Source: Garra rufa
Taxonomy: Eukaryota; Chordata; Actinopteri; Cypriniformes; Cyprinidae
NCBI RefSeq assembly: GCF_049309525.1
Contig: NC_133366.1
Span: 18,715,412 to 18,779,411, forward strand
Direction of reading: 5' to 3'
Length of the DNA stretch: 64,000 nt
Shown here: positions 45,601 to 54,179 of the stretch, one piece after another
Numbering within the stretch: the stretch's first letter is position 1
How the letters are laid out: every line of letters starts with the position of its first letter
Position numbers and translations under genes: made by a program
The notes under the pieces: generated by a model
Told to the model about the DNA's origin: nothing
The model's database searches: none
The model's input: only the letters and a program-made list of their open reading frames with translations

Positions 45601-47962
45601 CTGTTACTTAAGCATTAAATCAGCATATTTTAAAGTTTTCTGAAGGATTCTGTAATACTGAAGACTGAAGTAATGGCTAATGAAATTAAATTAAATTTTA
45701 CAATATGGGTCATTCTATGGAAATGTCCATTTTTTGTCCCTAGTCTTTACAGAAATATTACACTTGAAAACAGTTCAGGGTTACAATTTCTTTATATTTT
45801 AGAATGAAACTATGTTATTTGAACAATTACACCTTATTGAGCGATCAATGTGGCAATATTAGTTTTTTTATTAATTATATAGAATTCCAAGCACCACAAA
45901 ATGGCTTGTCCCCACAGCCATGTACAGAGGGAAAGTGTTTTATTTTGAGTTTTTTTCTACCATTTAAAATAAAACAATGTATTCATAACTGTCAAATATA
46001 TAATGTAAATGCCATAAAAAACTAAATGCTGAATAAATTGTAGTCATTCTGTAGAATGACCTATATTAAAATACAAAATTTCACAATATTACTATATTAT
46101 TGACCAAATAAATAAAACCAAGAGACTTCTTTCAAAAATATTAGAAATCTTACGAAACAAAATCTAAACTTGATTAAACACTGCAGGTTTATGACACAAA
46201 ATTCTCTGATTTTAAATAACAGAAATCCAGAAAGATTAAAAAATGGATGGAAAAAAAAAGAAGGGCCTGGTTCGTGGGGGTCGTGATAGATTTGCATCAC
46301 CCCACTGATCAGCTACAGTATTTGACACTGTAAGAAGTGTCCAATGTGTGTTTTTGATTTACAGAGATCTTGGATAAGGAGGTATCTGCCAGACAAGAGT
46401 CTCTAAATGCGGATACGTGATTCTCCGCCTTAAAGGACACTTAAAAAAAAACACATTTTCTGCTACATCCACAAAGGTTGCCCGCAGGTTTCCTCACGGA
46501 TATCATGGGGTTGGAGTCTAGAGGACATTACATTCATGATCTTATGACGTCACAGAGCTGAATTCAAAATACTTTATTATTTCCTGTCTTGCCTACAGCC
46601 CTCAAAGACGGTGCTGTGATGGTAACGCCTTACAGAAATGCAGTGGAGGGTACACAGTAATTTTAAAAATAGCAATTGTTGATAAGTACACTAACTGAAA
46701 CTGACTGAAACTGAAAACATTTGATTACTTTATATAAATTGGTCTGGCAAAGATATCAAGTAGAACCACATAAAAAGACATGTAAAGACATGAAAAGAGA
46801 TTTTCCAACATTTCAAAATCTCTAGGATGGGCCTGCCACCAACGCAGCCGGAGGACTGTTAAGAAATGTTTAGGCTCTGTTAATTCTGTGCTAAAGCTTT
46901 TTATTCAGAAATACAGTGCTATACCCCCGGGGTTACAGTAAACAGCTCAGAATCCATATTTGAGCACTTCCTGTCTTACCTGTAGCTGTTGCTCTTTAAA
47001 CATGTCCGGCCTTGGTGCGTTGAGGATGTCGTCAGCCAGCTGAGCCTGACTATCAATGTTGACGGGTGTGGTGGCCTTACTCGACAGGAAGCTGTTGTAG
47101 ATCTCTCTGGCCCTCTGGGACAGCTGGGGGCCAAAAGTTATGACAAGGTCACAATCAAACGGCAAATGAAAAACATTGTTTATTTCATCCTGTCCGCACA
47201 AAGGGCGTATTTACTGTACTAAATGGACTGCTATGGACAAAACAGATCTGTTTTGTGATCAAGTATCAATTAATAACTTAATAGATTAAACTGAATTTAC
47301 ATTATTTAAATGTAACTGGTACATAGGTGGATCTATACCTGTTTCTTGTCTGTTTCAGGAACATGACTGAAATATTCACATGCTTGCCAAAATGAAATAT
47401 TCTCCTCACTGAACTCCTTCTTCAGAAACTCCTGCAGGATGAAGAGAAAAACATAAATTAAACACCTTCACACACGTGTTGTCTTTCACCTTTCAACTAG
47501 AAAATTACTAACTACTCATTGGCTGAACTAAATTCCCTAGGCATTCTTTGCTTTTACAGATAGCAAAATCCTTTCCAAACACTTCCTGGTGCTTTTGTTT
47601 GAGACCTTGAATTCATTGAGTTCCTCATGCATCCTTGCTGAGAAAGCCTTATGCAGGTTCTGATAAAAAAGTAACTGAGGTCTTCACATTTTCAATTAAA
47701 ATGCATAAAGCTACTCTCAGCCAATATTGATGAAGGGTTCTGTAACAGTGCAGCTGCTGTGCAAAAGATTGACTCGGACAGATCCAACATACCGAGAAAT
47801 ATCGGACACCGACGGGATCCTGTAGCAGCCGCTCGAAGCAGACGGCCCATGATGCAACGCGCCGTTCAGTGTGGCGTCTATGGCATTGCACGCTAGGGAG
47901 GCTGGCATTGCTGTTTAGACTGTTATCACTGCCGCAGCCTTTCAGGTCCACACTGTTCAACT
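28055..47962 (-). CDS. rgs12: rgs12, regulator of G-protein signalling 12 (RGS to C-terminus)
   Basis: RGS12 is a GTPase-activating protein for Gi/o alpha subunits and a scaffold that also binds Ras-family proteins and, through GoLoco, GDP-bound G-alpha-i. Fourteen exons are read: 47962-47793, 47431-47339, 47123-46980, 45225-45046, 44355-44205, 44023-43929, 42988-42794, 42517-42444, 42236-42110, 41721-41625, 41251-41184, 40551-40455, 40202-39642, 28458-28055. Joined they give about 817 residues without a stop. Order: linker, RGS domain, basic linker, RBD1, RBD2, GoLoco, Ser/Pro-rich tail, proline-rich tail ending ATFV. The order and sequence fit RGS12 rather than its relative RGS14 because of the tail and the ATFV end. 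The N-terminal PDZ and PTB domains of the long form are not in the window; see the candidate first exon at 49731-49812. One intron uses a GC donor. Which fish paralogue this is cannot be told. Confidence 0.96.
29411..30683. mobile_element. Palindromic DNA element carrying a TTAA insertion
   Basis: Ends CACTACCAGTCAAAAGTTTT and AAAACTTGACTGTTAGTG are inverted; the inner arms (AATTTTCAGCATCATTACTCC and its mirror near 30550-30570) also pair. It is split at 29457-30028 by a TTAA element. Confidence 0.78.
29457..30028. mobile_element. TTAA-flanked palindromic element, copy 1
   Basis: AGGAACACTCCACTTTTTTT and AAAAAAAGTGGAGTGTTCCT form long inverted ends, with TTAA at 29453-29456 and 30029-30032. 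The arms mirror almost to the centre, lacking the middle part found in copy 2. Any open frame in it is a by-product of the palindrome. Confidence 0.9.
31917..31938 (-). promoter_or_regulatory. CTCF-like motif
   Basis: The minus strand reads GGTGCCACAAGGGGGCAGTG, a close match to the CTCF core (CCAC.AGGGGGCAG). It sits in the rgs12 last intron, between the two alternative 3' ends. Motif match only. Confidence 0.4.
32183..32201 (+). promoter_or_regulatory. Weaker CTCF-like motif, opposite orientation
   Basis: GGCCACTAGATGGAGCACC resembles the CCACTAG.TGGC.C CTCF variant with one core mismatch (A for C/G). It lies 245 bases from, and diverges from, the motif at 31917-31938. Confidence 0.3.
32896..33464. 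mobile_element. hAT-type element with perfect 8-bp duplications
   Basis: Ends CAGGGGCGGAGCCAGACG and CCCCCCCGCTCCGCCCCTG are inverted, and TTCGGGGCTTA repeats internally in both halves. TTCCTCGG flanks it exactly (32888-32895, 33465-33472). It is inserted into another repeat whose halves (near 32810-32887 and 33473-33602) rejoin when the element is removed. Confidence 0.92.
33769..34542. mobile_element. TTAA-flanked giant palindrome, copy 2
   Basis: 774 bp with arms of about 360 bp around a centre near 34150, and TTAA at 33765-33768 and 34543-34546. Because the arms mirror, nearly the same 66-residue frame appears on both strands (33909-34109 forward, 34401-34201 reverse). Non-coding by this reading. 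Same family as 29457-30028 and the fragment at 54100-54158. Confidence 0.92.
36599..36691. repeat. (TG)46 microsatellite
   Basis: Uninterrupted TG run inside a decayed fragment of the CTCAAAAGTTT-type element family (AAGCTGAATTTTCAGCAGCC ATTACTCCAG follows it). Confidence 0.97.
37039..38134. mobile_element. Tc1/mariner-type palindromic element, best copy
   Basis: CAGTTGAGGTCAAAAGTTTA CACCCCCC at the left mirrors GGGGGATGTAAACTTTTGAC CTACTG at the right, with TA on both borders (37037-37038, 38135-38136). The arms are about 500 bp and mirror each other imperfectly. Non-autonomous; same family as 9381-10504 and 12033-12871. Confidence 0.88.
39625..39641 (-). CDS. rgs12: rgs12 short-form C-terminus by reading through the donor
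   Basis: If the donor after 39642 is not used, translation continues for five codons (GTSPV) and stops at TGA. Mammalian RGS12 also has a shorter form whose end begins GTS, which suggests the donor bases GGTACCTC are under coding as well as splicing constraint. Inferred from sequence; no transcript evidence here. Confidence 0.6.
39642..40202 (-). CDS. rgs12: rgs12 exon: GoLoco second half and C-terminal tail
   Basis: A 561-base exon (acceptor CAACCAG|AA). It completes the GoLoco as EFFELISKAQSNRADDQRG, including the DQR triad whose arginine inserts into the nucleotide site of G-alpha. Next come LLNKSDLVLPDFLRL and a long Ser/Pro-rich region containing DLTFVAEGDITSPNSSLL. At the 3' end the donor TCAG|GTACCT may be used (splicing to 28458) or read through, adding GTSPV and a TGA at 39627-39625. 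Confidence 0.95.
40455..40551 (-). CDS. rgs12: rgs12 exon: first half of GoLoco motif
   Basis: A 97-base exon (acceptor GCTACCCAG|GGG, donor GAAG|GTAAAA). It encodes GEDKAASKASAVKTRAQVEN, HKQKKLNIDEAE. LNIDEAE is the N-terminal half of the GoLoco (G-alpha-i/o-loco) helix; the other half is in the next exon. Confidence 0.95.
41184..41251 (-). CDS. rgs12: rgs12 exon: linker before GoLoco
   Basis: A 68-base exon (acceptor with a CT-rich tract, AAACAG|AC; donor ACA|GTAAGA). It encodes DKQKLVSSKSHGPPLSTRSQ SAT. The start DKQK and end SAT, followed by GE in the next exon, match the corresponding mammalian RGS12 linker. Too short to be seen as an open frame. Confidence 0.88.
41625..41721 (-). CDS. 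rgs12: rgs12 exon: end of RBD2, GC splice donor
   Basis: A 97-base exon (acceptor TGGGTAG|AGT). It encodes SGEKEPLDLGLPISNLDGLR, VVLEAGDHVPGK. No GT donor fits the frame. The sequence AAAAG|GCAAGA gives a canonical-looking GC donor, and its phase-1 end joins exactly to the next exon (G+AC = Asp). Confidence 0.9.
42110..42236 (-). CDS. rgs12: rgs12 exon: Ras-binding domain 2
   Basis: A 127-base exon (acceptor GTCATAG|A, donor ATA|GTGAGT) encoding LDLVPINRSVGLKAKPTKPV, TEVLRPVVAKYGLNLADLVA RI. The INRSVGLKAKPTKPVTEVL block is almost invariant in RGS12 and RGS14 second RBDs. Confidence 0.97.
42444..42517 (-). CDS. rgs12: rgs12 exon: RBD1 to RBD2 junction
   Basis: A 74-base exon. Phase requires the acceptor TGTAAAG|CCT rather than the AG nine bases later; it then reads PLVLDQDCMTLCSRDLRLEK RTLF R and ends CG|GTACAC. 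The RDLRLEKRTLFRLDL segment matches RGS12 closely. Confidence 0.94.
42794..42988 (-). CDS. rgs12: rgs12 exon: Ras-binding domain 1
   Basis: A 65-codon exon (acceptor TCAACAG|GGT, donor AAG|GTAACA). It encodes a linker (GEPSRNSMSLSERAVRHC) and most of RBD1: NINLPDGSCCSVPIRPGVSI, REVLLGLCEKLSINLAAVDL, FLVGGEK. RBDs are ubiquitin-like folds that bind activated Ras and Rap proteins. Confidence 0.96.
43118..43860. repeat. Interspersed fish repeat in rgs12 intron
   Basis: Begins CAGCTGCAAGCAACATTTAG GCGGC and contains two GTGGCGCT boxes (ACCAGTAGGTGGCGCTTTG near 43347, ATTGGTGGCGCTAGAGAG near 43703), typical of a very common, transcribed-looking teleost repeat. Superfamily not assigned. It lies between the serine-rich linker exon and the RBD1 exon. 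Confidence 0.6.
43929..44023 (-). CDS. rgs12: rgs12 exon: serine-rich linker
   Basis: A 95-base exon (acceptor CCACAG|GC, donor GAG|GTGGGT). It encodes FTGSNGRRESQGSLSSGASL, ELATSGSGKNE. The RRESQGS.SS block is shared with mammalian RGS12 and resembles a basophilic kinase site. Confidence 0.92.
44205..44355 (-). CDS. rgs12: rgs12 exon: basic linker
   Basis: A 151-base exon (acceptor TTCAAG|GTC, donor TACA|GTGAGT, phase 1). It encodes VQDDKKSKSGRSLNEDSRDE, HGDKKKSIFFSWSRNRSF, GKGSKKRDLGDY. The lysine-rich stretch followed by FFSWSR.RS is characteristic of the RGS12 inter-domain linker and could serve as a nuclear or membrane-association patch. Confidence 0.93.
45046..45225 (-). CDS. rgs12: rgs12 exon: end of RGS domain and linker
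   Basis: A 60-codon exon (acceptor CTCAATAG|ATC, donor AAG|GTAACA). It encodes IFNLMKFDSYTRFLKSYLYQ, the last RGS helix, then ECMLAEVEGRPLPDPYQVPS and a serine-rich linker (TSKHSTSSDRSNLSTPKK). The D-S-Y-x-R-F-L-K-S block is typical of the R12 RGS subfamily. Confidence 0.97.
45460..45680. repeat. Decayed fragment of the CTCAAAAGTTT element family
   Basis: AGTGTTACAAAATATTTCAA, TGCTGCTCTTTTGAACTTTC and AAGACTGAAGTAATGGC resemble the right half of 48261-49117. No ends are preserved. Further intronic sequence to 46979 shows no supported feature. Confidence 0.5.
46980..47123 (-). CDS. rgs12: rgs12 exon: RGS domain
   Basis: A 48-codon exon (acceptor GCCCCCAG|CTG, donor CAG|GTAAGA). It encodes LSQRAREIYNSFLSSKATTP, VNIDSQAQLADDILNAPRPD, MFKEQQLQ, the central RGS helices, with the family pattern A..IY..FLS..A..PVNID. 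Confidence 0.97.
47339..47431 (-). CDS. rgs12: rgs12 exon: RGS domain
   Basis: A 31-codon exon (acceptor CCTGCAG|GAG, donor CAG|GTATAG) encoding EFLKKEFSEENISFWQACEY, FSHVPETDKKQ. The EFSEENI.FW.ACE block is the hallmark of RGS domains and contains residues that contact the G-alpha switch regions. Confidence 0.96.
47793..47962 (-). CDS. rgs12: rgs12 exon: linker and start of RGS domain
   Basis: Encodes LNSVDLKGCGSDNSLNSNAS, LPSVQCHRRHTERR, then VASWAVCFERLLQDPVGVRY FS, the first helices of the RGS box. Donor TCG|GTATGT, phase 0. Two acceptors lie two bases apart (TTAG|AG|TTG), so the start is 47962 or 47960; 47962 suits the phase-1 upstream exon candidate. The frame also stays open upstream to an ATG at 47987, so initiation here cannot be excluded. 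Confidence 0.93.
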
Positions 47963-48260
47963 CTAAGCACAAACAATAAGATAACAAGGTTACTCTTATT
48001 CACACCAGAGTGTCACAATTATTTTTGTTAAAGAAGACATTTATAGTAACACAAAGCTTTTTATTCATTCAATTCATCATGTTGCATAAGACGACAAAAT
48101 TACATAATAATCCCCCAAAACAGCTCTTTCAAATCAGGAAATGCCCAACACTGAATAAGGAGGGTGCTCTAAATTATAACCATACTTTTAAAATAGACCC
48201 GCTTTTGAAAATGAACAACAAAAACGTCATTCATTGACAAAAAAAAAGTTTCGCTACTTA

Positions 48261-49117
48261 CACTGCCGCATTTTTTATGTTTTAAAAAAAGTCACTTATG
48301 CTCATCAAAGTTCCATTAATTTGATCAAAAAATACGGAAAAAGTACTATTATGAAATATTATTGCAATTCAAAATACAAGTTTTATTTTAATATACTCTA
48401 AAATATAATTTATTTCTGTGATGCAAAGCTGAATTTTCATCCGCCATTACTGCTGTCTTCGGTGTCACATGATCTTTCAGAAATTATTCTAATATACTGA
48501 TTTATTACTTTTATTATCAATGTTGGAACCAGTGCTGCTTAATATTTTTTAGAACCTGTGATCATTTCTTCAAGATATTTTGATGAATAACTTTTTAAAA
48601 GTTTAAAAGAACAGCATTTATTCAAACAGAATATAAGTCTTTACTATCACTTTTTATCAATTTTAACACATCTTTGCTGAATAAAAGTTTTTTTTTCAAA
48701 GAGAGAAAGAAAAAAAATTTACAGACCCCAAACTTTGAACGAGGTGTTTATTGTTACAAAGTTTTTCAATTAAAAAAAAAATCTGTTCTTTTTAATGTTA
48801 TTAAGCGTATATTAAGCAGCACAACTGTTTCCAAACACTGATAAGAAAACAGCATATTAGAATGATTTCTGAAGCATCATGTGCCACTGAATACTGAAAA
48901 AGTAAAGATGCTGAAAATTCAGCTCTGCATCACAGAAATAAATTATATTTTGAATTATATTAAAATAGAAAACCACTATTTTAAATTGCATTAACATTTC
49001 ACAATATTGTTTTTTTTCTGAATTTTAAAATCAAATAAACACAGCCTTGATGAACAGAAAAGTCTCCTTTAAAAAGCATTAAAAATCTTACTGATCCCAA
49101 ACTTTTGAGCGGCAGTG
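48261..49117. mobile_element. Tc1/mariner-type palindromic element with TA borders
   Basis: CACTGCCGC at the left and GAGCGGCAGTG at the right are inverted, flanked by TA (48259-48260 and 49118-49119). Inner arms: CTCATCAAAGTTCC against AGCCTTGATGAAC, and the ATCATTCTAATAT / ATATTAGAATGATTTC pair. Same family as 4537-5390. Confidence 0.85.
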
Positions 49118-49292
49118 TATCAAAATGCCTTTGTCAGTCCTTAACCTGATTTCTTAAACCATCTGATACTTTTTCTTCTGCTGCTATGGCTGTTAGAAGC
49201 TCTCCTTTAAGTTTCTGGGTGATTCTGATTGGTCGGTGAGCTCTTGTAATCAAATACTATCGATTAAAGTTACAAAGAAAATCCTTGTTTAA

Positions 49293-49546
49293 AGACACAG
49301 TTCACCCAAAAATAAAAACAGCCATTATTACTCGTCCACATGTTGTTCCAAACTATCAAGCTCATAGTGAACAGGAGCTTACAGACTGCATAAAGTACAA
49401 AAATACCATAAAAGTGGTTCATATGACTATATTCCATGTCACTATGAACAAGAGCAACATAACTAAATTTAGTTTTGTGCTCAATGTGTGTTCTGGAACA
49501 ACATAAAGGTAAGGAATAATGACTTAGGTGAACTATTTCTTAGTAA
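49293..49546. mobile_element. Small element with AGTTCACCCAAAAAT ends
   Basis: CAGTTCACCCAAAAATAAAA near 49299 mirrors TAATGACTTAGGTGAACTAT near 49526; GTTGTTCCAAAC and GTTCTGGAACAACA also mirror. Same superfamily as the outer element at 18060-20741. Confidence 0.65.
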
Positions 49547-49730
49547 TCCACAAAAACACTTAAAGGAATAGAAAATGAATTACTGTAAAGGCTAAGCAAG
49601 ACAAAACAGCTTTAGCCTAGCTAAATACAAAACACATGCTAAAAACAAGAAACCCAAAGGTTACTGCTTAGATAGACCACCTGTGAAGAACCTCAGCAGA
49701 CTCTGGGTCACTACCAGCACAAGCTCTTAC

Positions 49731-49812
49731 CTGGGTAAAGCTGGTATGAGCCTGTGTGATGCCACTTCATCAAGTATTTCATGCCAATTGGACGCCAGGC
49801 TTTGACATCCAT
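49731..49812 (-). CDS. rgs12: Candidate alternative first coding exon of rgs12 (short form)
   Basis: An open stretch begins at ATG 49812 (second in-frame ATG 49782), encodes MDVKAWRPIGMKYLMKW, HHTGSYQLYP, and ends at a strong donor CCCAG|GTAAGA in phase 1. Spliced to the acceptor at 47963/47962 (exon beginning AG TTG AAC) it completes a Glu codon and stays in frame into LNSVDLKGCG. The surrounding sequence is not obviously repetitive. Alternative N-termini lacking PDZ and PTB are known for mammalian RGS12, and the RGS domain would start near residue 63. Inference only: an internal exon or a chance donor is also possible. Confidence 0.4.
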
Positions 49813-50328
49813 CACCCCACATTACAAACACAAACTGCCATAGAGCAGAGGGTGAACAGCCATCAAACTGTCCATACAGCTAACGTACATGCTGGCCGCA
49901 AACATTATAGGCAACTACAAACTAACTAAACAACACAAGACACTGCGACGAGACTACATGCATGCATAGAGGTAAACAGATAGAGTGGCCTGCGCACAAA
50001 GCTCTGAACGGGTAGATGATAAATTATTGAAAGTAGAGTGGGGAGGGAAACTTAGACGGTAGAGGTAACAAGAACCTGCAATATTAATGCTGGACCAGCA
50101 CAGCCACCCAGTAGCACTATAACCGAAGACGAACTGCGCACATAAACAGATGGGATGATTTTATTTTGACTGCGCTGCATAAAATGTCAACCTGCCCTGT
50201 GGTAATAGGAGTCACCCATGATGAGAATGCATGCATCCTAATTATTTCCAAACAAATGTTTTTTTTGCAAGATAAAAACATTTTTTGTACTAATTTGATT
50301 AATTCATAAATAGAAATGTATGTTATGT

Positions 50329-51060
50329 TTTAAAAAAGTTCACCTAAAAATTATTAATGCATTAATTACTCACCCTCATGTCGTTCCAAACCCATCTTCA
50401 TAACAGAAATTAAGATACTTTTGATGAAATCCAAAAGCTTTCTTACCCTGCATAGACAGCAATGCAGCTGACATGTTCAAGGCCCAGAAAGGTAGTAAAG
50501 ACATCATTAAAACAGTCCATGTGACATCAGTGGTTTAACCTTAATTTTATGAAGCTACAAAAATATTTTTTGGGCACAAAGAAAACAAAAATAAAACTTT
50601 ATTCAACAATTTCTTCTCTTCCCTGTTAATCTTCGGCATATGTTCATGACGATACCATTATTTTTGTTTTCTTTGTCCACAAAAAGTATTCTCGTAGCTT
50701 TGTAAATTTAAGACTGAACCACCGATATCACATGGATTATTTTAACAATGTCCTTACTACCTTTCTGGGCCTTGAACGTGTCAGTTGCATTGCCATCAGA
50801 AATCAGTTTCATCTCTTCCATGTCAGTCTTCACCTCAACATAACGGTTGAACCACTGAGGCCACATGGACTATTTTAACAATGTCCTTACTACCTTTCTG
50901 GGCCTTGAATGCATCAGTTGCATTGTTGTCTATGCAGGGTCAGAGAGCTCTCGGATTTCATCAAAAATATTTTAATTTGTGTTCTAAAGATAAACAAAGC
51001 TCTTAAAGGTTTGGAACGACATGAAAGTAAGTAATTATTGATAGAATTTAATGCTTTAAT
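50329..51060. mobile_element. Palindromic element with an internal duplication
   Basis: AGTTCACCTAAAAATTATTA, TCACCCTCATGTCGTTCCAA at the left mirrors TTTGGAACGACATGAAAGTA at the right. A segment beginning GGATTATTTTAACAATGTCC occurs at about 50732 and again near 50868 in the same orientation, and in reverse near 50490. It provides the empty-site comparison for the hAT insertion at 19599-20242. Confidence 0.75.
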
Positions 51061-51981
51061 GCATGCTGTAATTATATTCTTATGTATATAATTATGTTAA
51101 TTAAAACTTTAGTATATACGTATATATAATTATATATTTAATATGTATAATTATATATCTTATATATAAATATTGGGAAGTCACCCCACATGACATTTCA
51201 CAACCTAAACTACCCTTGTCTTGTGATAAAAAAGGTCAAATTTTATGATAACTTAAGAGAATTGCAGACGTTGACATATAGTCATAAGAAGTCTGGATAT
51301 GTCTAATGATATAATTTGCACCACATGATTTTGTTTTGACAGGAACTTTTTTTTAATTTAGTTTTTTCCCTCTATGATTATACTTTTTACCACTATAATA
51401 CTACAAAAATGTACTTTTGTATTCTTTGTGACGTCAAACTATCACCTTGACCATTTTTATTTGCTTCCCAAAAACATCTAAATTAATTTTAATTCATTTA
51501 ATTCAAGGTGCAGACTGAAAACAAAGCATCGTCTCATTGATTCCTAGATACAGACGTCCTGTAAACAAACTAGTCTTACACAAAGAGAGGCCCAAACTGT
51601 AAAATTCACACCAAGCCGTCTACAAGACCACAGTTTAAGTCTACAGACAGTAGAATAATGAAGAAATTGAAAGGTTGCAGAGATTTGCACTTTGATCCAT
51701 GGGTGTTACTGACGTTACAAGTGGTCCTTAACTCACTCTCTCCACTTTCCCAGACAGATTTACGACATCCTACCATGCCATTAATTGATCCTGGAACAGT
51801 TTCTAGGGGATAAAACTGGCCCCGGCATCTGAACACTGATCCCGCCTGGCTGATCTTAATTCAGATCCTCTCATGGTGGTTGCGTTTAAAGGGCAACTTG
51901 ATGAGACCACAAACTATTGTGTTCCCATTCGCAACACATACATTAAAAACAATAAAACAGGATCGTAACAGAAACAGCCCG
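51061..51981. other. AT-rich stretch and unassigned sequence
   Basis: 51105-51175 is (TA)-rich low complexity. The rest carries no recognised exon or repeat ends. Confidence 0.5.
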
Positions 51982-52284
51982 GGGTAACACTTTATTTCGA
52001 TAGTCCACCTGAAACGTGCTAATAACAATAAGTAGCTTTGCATGTACATGTTAACTACCAGTCATTAGAGTATTAGTGGAAGTATCTGCTAACGCTTCTT
52101 TCTGATGGTCCCTCAACAGACAGTTTAATGACTGTACTAACCCTACATATAATCTAAGAGCTTACTAATACTCTAATGAGAGTTAGTTGACATGTAGCTG
52201 CAAATGAATAATAGTTAGTTGACATGTAGTTGCAAAGTTTACAGATAGTAGAATGTCTAAAGTGGTCTATCGAAATAAAGTATA
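51982..52284. mobile_element. Small palindromic element, AACACTTTATTTCGATAGTCC ends
   Basis: GGGTAACACTTTATTTCGAT AGTCC at the left mirrors GTGGTCTATCGAAATAAAGT AT at the right; inner TGACATGTAGTTGC and ACTCTAATGA motifs repeat. Non-coding. Confidence 0.75.
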
Positions 52285-52462
52285 AGCGTGAGTTCCTCAC
52301 TATTTTGCATGCATACATTTGTCCCTCCGTGCCTTTTGTTATGCATAAGGCTAAAAGATCTATGGCTCTGACTGGCAACGTTAAGCAAACATTCACAGAA
52401 ACCCAGGCACATTCACACATGTTAATTGAGGAGGCATTGAGGAGGGGAGAGGGGAGCTAGTT

Positions 52463-52920
52463 AAAGGGATGGTTCGGAGTAGAATTGACTTCATTGCTAT
52501 GCACTCCGAAGCCCATGTAAATACCCCATCCGAAGTTTTTTTTACCTTAGTCAAACATTTATGGAGATATTAGAGTTTTTCGAATTGCTTGTTACAGGAG
52601 TGAATGGTACATGTGATGTATCTCGTAAATTGCACCACTAAACGTGCAAGTAATCTTACCAAACTTGTACAGTAGTGTAAATAGGTTATGTACTCACAAA
52701 GCGCTGCATCAGAACATTTGTAAGTCCACCATGAGTGTTTTAAAAACACGTTTTACCCGAGAACTACTAGTCTCAGAAACTACAAATGGCGACACGTCGA
52801 CGTCACTTCCCTTTTTTCAAACCAGGGAAGTGACGTCGACTTGTAGTTTCTGAGACTAGTAGTTCTCGGGTAAAACGTGTTTTTAAAACACTCATGGTGG
52901 ACTTACAAATGTTCTGATGC
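52463..52920. mobile_element. Palindromic element cut by the assembly gap
   Basis: 52706-52809 and 52817-52920 are near-perfect inverted copies (GCATCAGAACATTTGTAAG ... CTTACAAATGTTCTGATGC) around a centre near 52813; the right arm lacks ten bases (ATGGCGACAC). TTAA precedes the probable left end (52459-52462, then AGGGATGGTTCGGAG). The mirror of 52463-52705 should follow but is replaced by Ns. Confidence 0.85.
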
Positions 52921-53420
52921 NNNNNNNNNNNNNNNNNNNNNNNNNNNNNNNNNNNNNNNNNNNNNNNNNNNNNNNNNNNNNNNNNNNNNNNNNNNNNNNN
53001 NNNNNNNNNNNNNNNNNNNNNNNNNNNNNNNNNNNNNNNNNNNNNNNNNNNNNNNNNNNNNNNNNNNNNNNNNNNNNNNNNNNNNNNNNNNNNNNNNNNN
53101 NNNNNNNNNNNNNNNNNNNNNNNNNNNNNNNNNNNNNNNNNNNNNNNNNNNNNNNNNNNNNNNNNNNNNNNNNNNNNNNNNNNNNNNNNNNNNNNNNNNN
53201 NNNNNNNNNNNNNNNNNNNNNNNNNNNNNNNNNNNNNNNNNNNNNNNNNNNNNNNNNNNNNNNNNNNNNNNNNNNNNNNNNNNNNNNNNNNNNNNNNNNN
53301 NNNNNNNNNNNNNNNNNNNNNNNNNNNNNNNNNNNNNNNNNNNNNNNNNNNNNNNNNNNNNNNNNNNNNNNNNNNNNNNNNNNNNNNNNNNNNNNNNNNN
53401 NNNNNNNNNNNNNNNNNNNN
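52921..53420. other. Assembly gap, exactly 500 N
   Basis: A placeholder-length run of N. Any protein reading through it is an artefact. Confidence 1.
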
Positions 53421-53778
53421 TTTCATTTTCACAGATTTTTTAGGTACAGTCATGTAGAACAGGGATTTTCAGGGGAACACAACAGGGATCATAGAGGATC
53501 CGTGTGAAAATGAAGAAAAAAACAGTATAAGAAATGTAGAAATAAATACATAATAAAAATAAGATTAAAATAAATAATTAATACAAAAATACATTAAAAT
53601 AAATAAACAAAATAAATAATAAAACTGATTATAAAATAATAAAAATAAAACTAATAAATTTTTGGATTAGATCTTTACATGTGAAAATATTTTAATTGGG
53701 CATCTGTGGCATCTAATACAGTGAAAATTCCTGCCATTGTGTGCCTTAAGGTTAACATTTGTACCGGAATACCCAAAC

Positions 53779-54099
53779 ATATGTGATCCTGGACCACAAA
53801 ACCAGTCATAAGTGTAAATTTGTCAAAATTGAGATTTCAAAATCTATATAAATAGGCTTTCCATTGATGTATGGTTTGTTAGCAAAATATTGATTAAAAT
53901 CACCTTTAAAGTCGTCCAAATGAAGTTCTTAGCAATGAATGTTACTAATCAAAAATTACATTTTAATATATTTACGGTAGGAAATTTACAAAATATCTTC
54001 ACAGAACATGACCTTTACTTGGAATAAAAGAAAAATCAATAATTTTGACCTATACAATGTGTTTTTGGCAGTTGCTACAAATATACCCGTGCTACTTAA
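53779..54099. mobile_element. TGTGACC-type palindromic element, right end lost
   Basis: Begins ATATGTGATCCTGGACCAC AAAACCAGTC as in 18645-19081 and runs to GTGCTACTTAA, where the TTAA element begins. The expected right end (GACTGGTTTTGTGGTCC) is absent from the window beyond this point. Confidence 0.8.
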
Positions 54100-54158
54100 A
54101 GGAACACTCCACTTTTTTTGGAAATAGGCTCATTCTCCAACTCCCCCCGAGTTAATAA
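54100..54158. mobile_element. TTAA element fragment, copy 3
   Basis: AGGAACACTCCACTTTTTTT GGAAATAGGCTCATTCTCC through CCCCCGAGTTAATAA is the left terminus of the 33769-34542 family, preceded by TTAA (54096-54099). It stops abruptly where L2 sequence starts. Confidence 0.85.
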
Positions 54159-54179
54159 AAACACCGCTCTTCCGTTCCG

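Noticed and set aside
52803..53507. Frames of 188-216 residues across the N run on both strands
   Set aside because: They exist only because N is translated as X; the flanking real sequence is a palindromic transposon.
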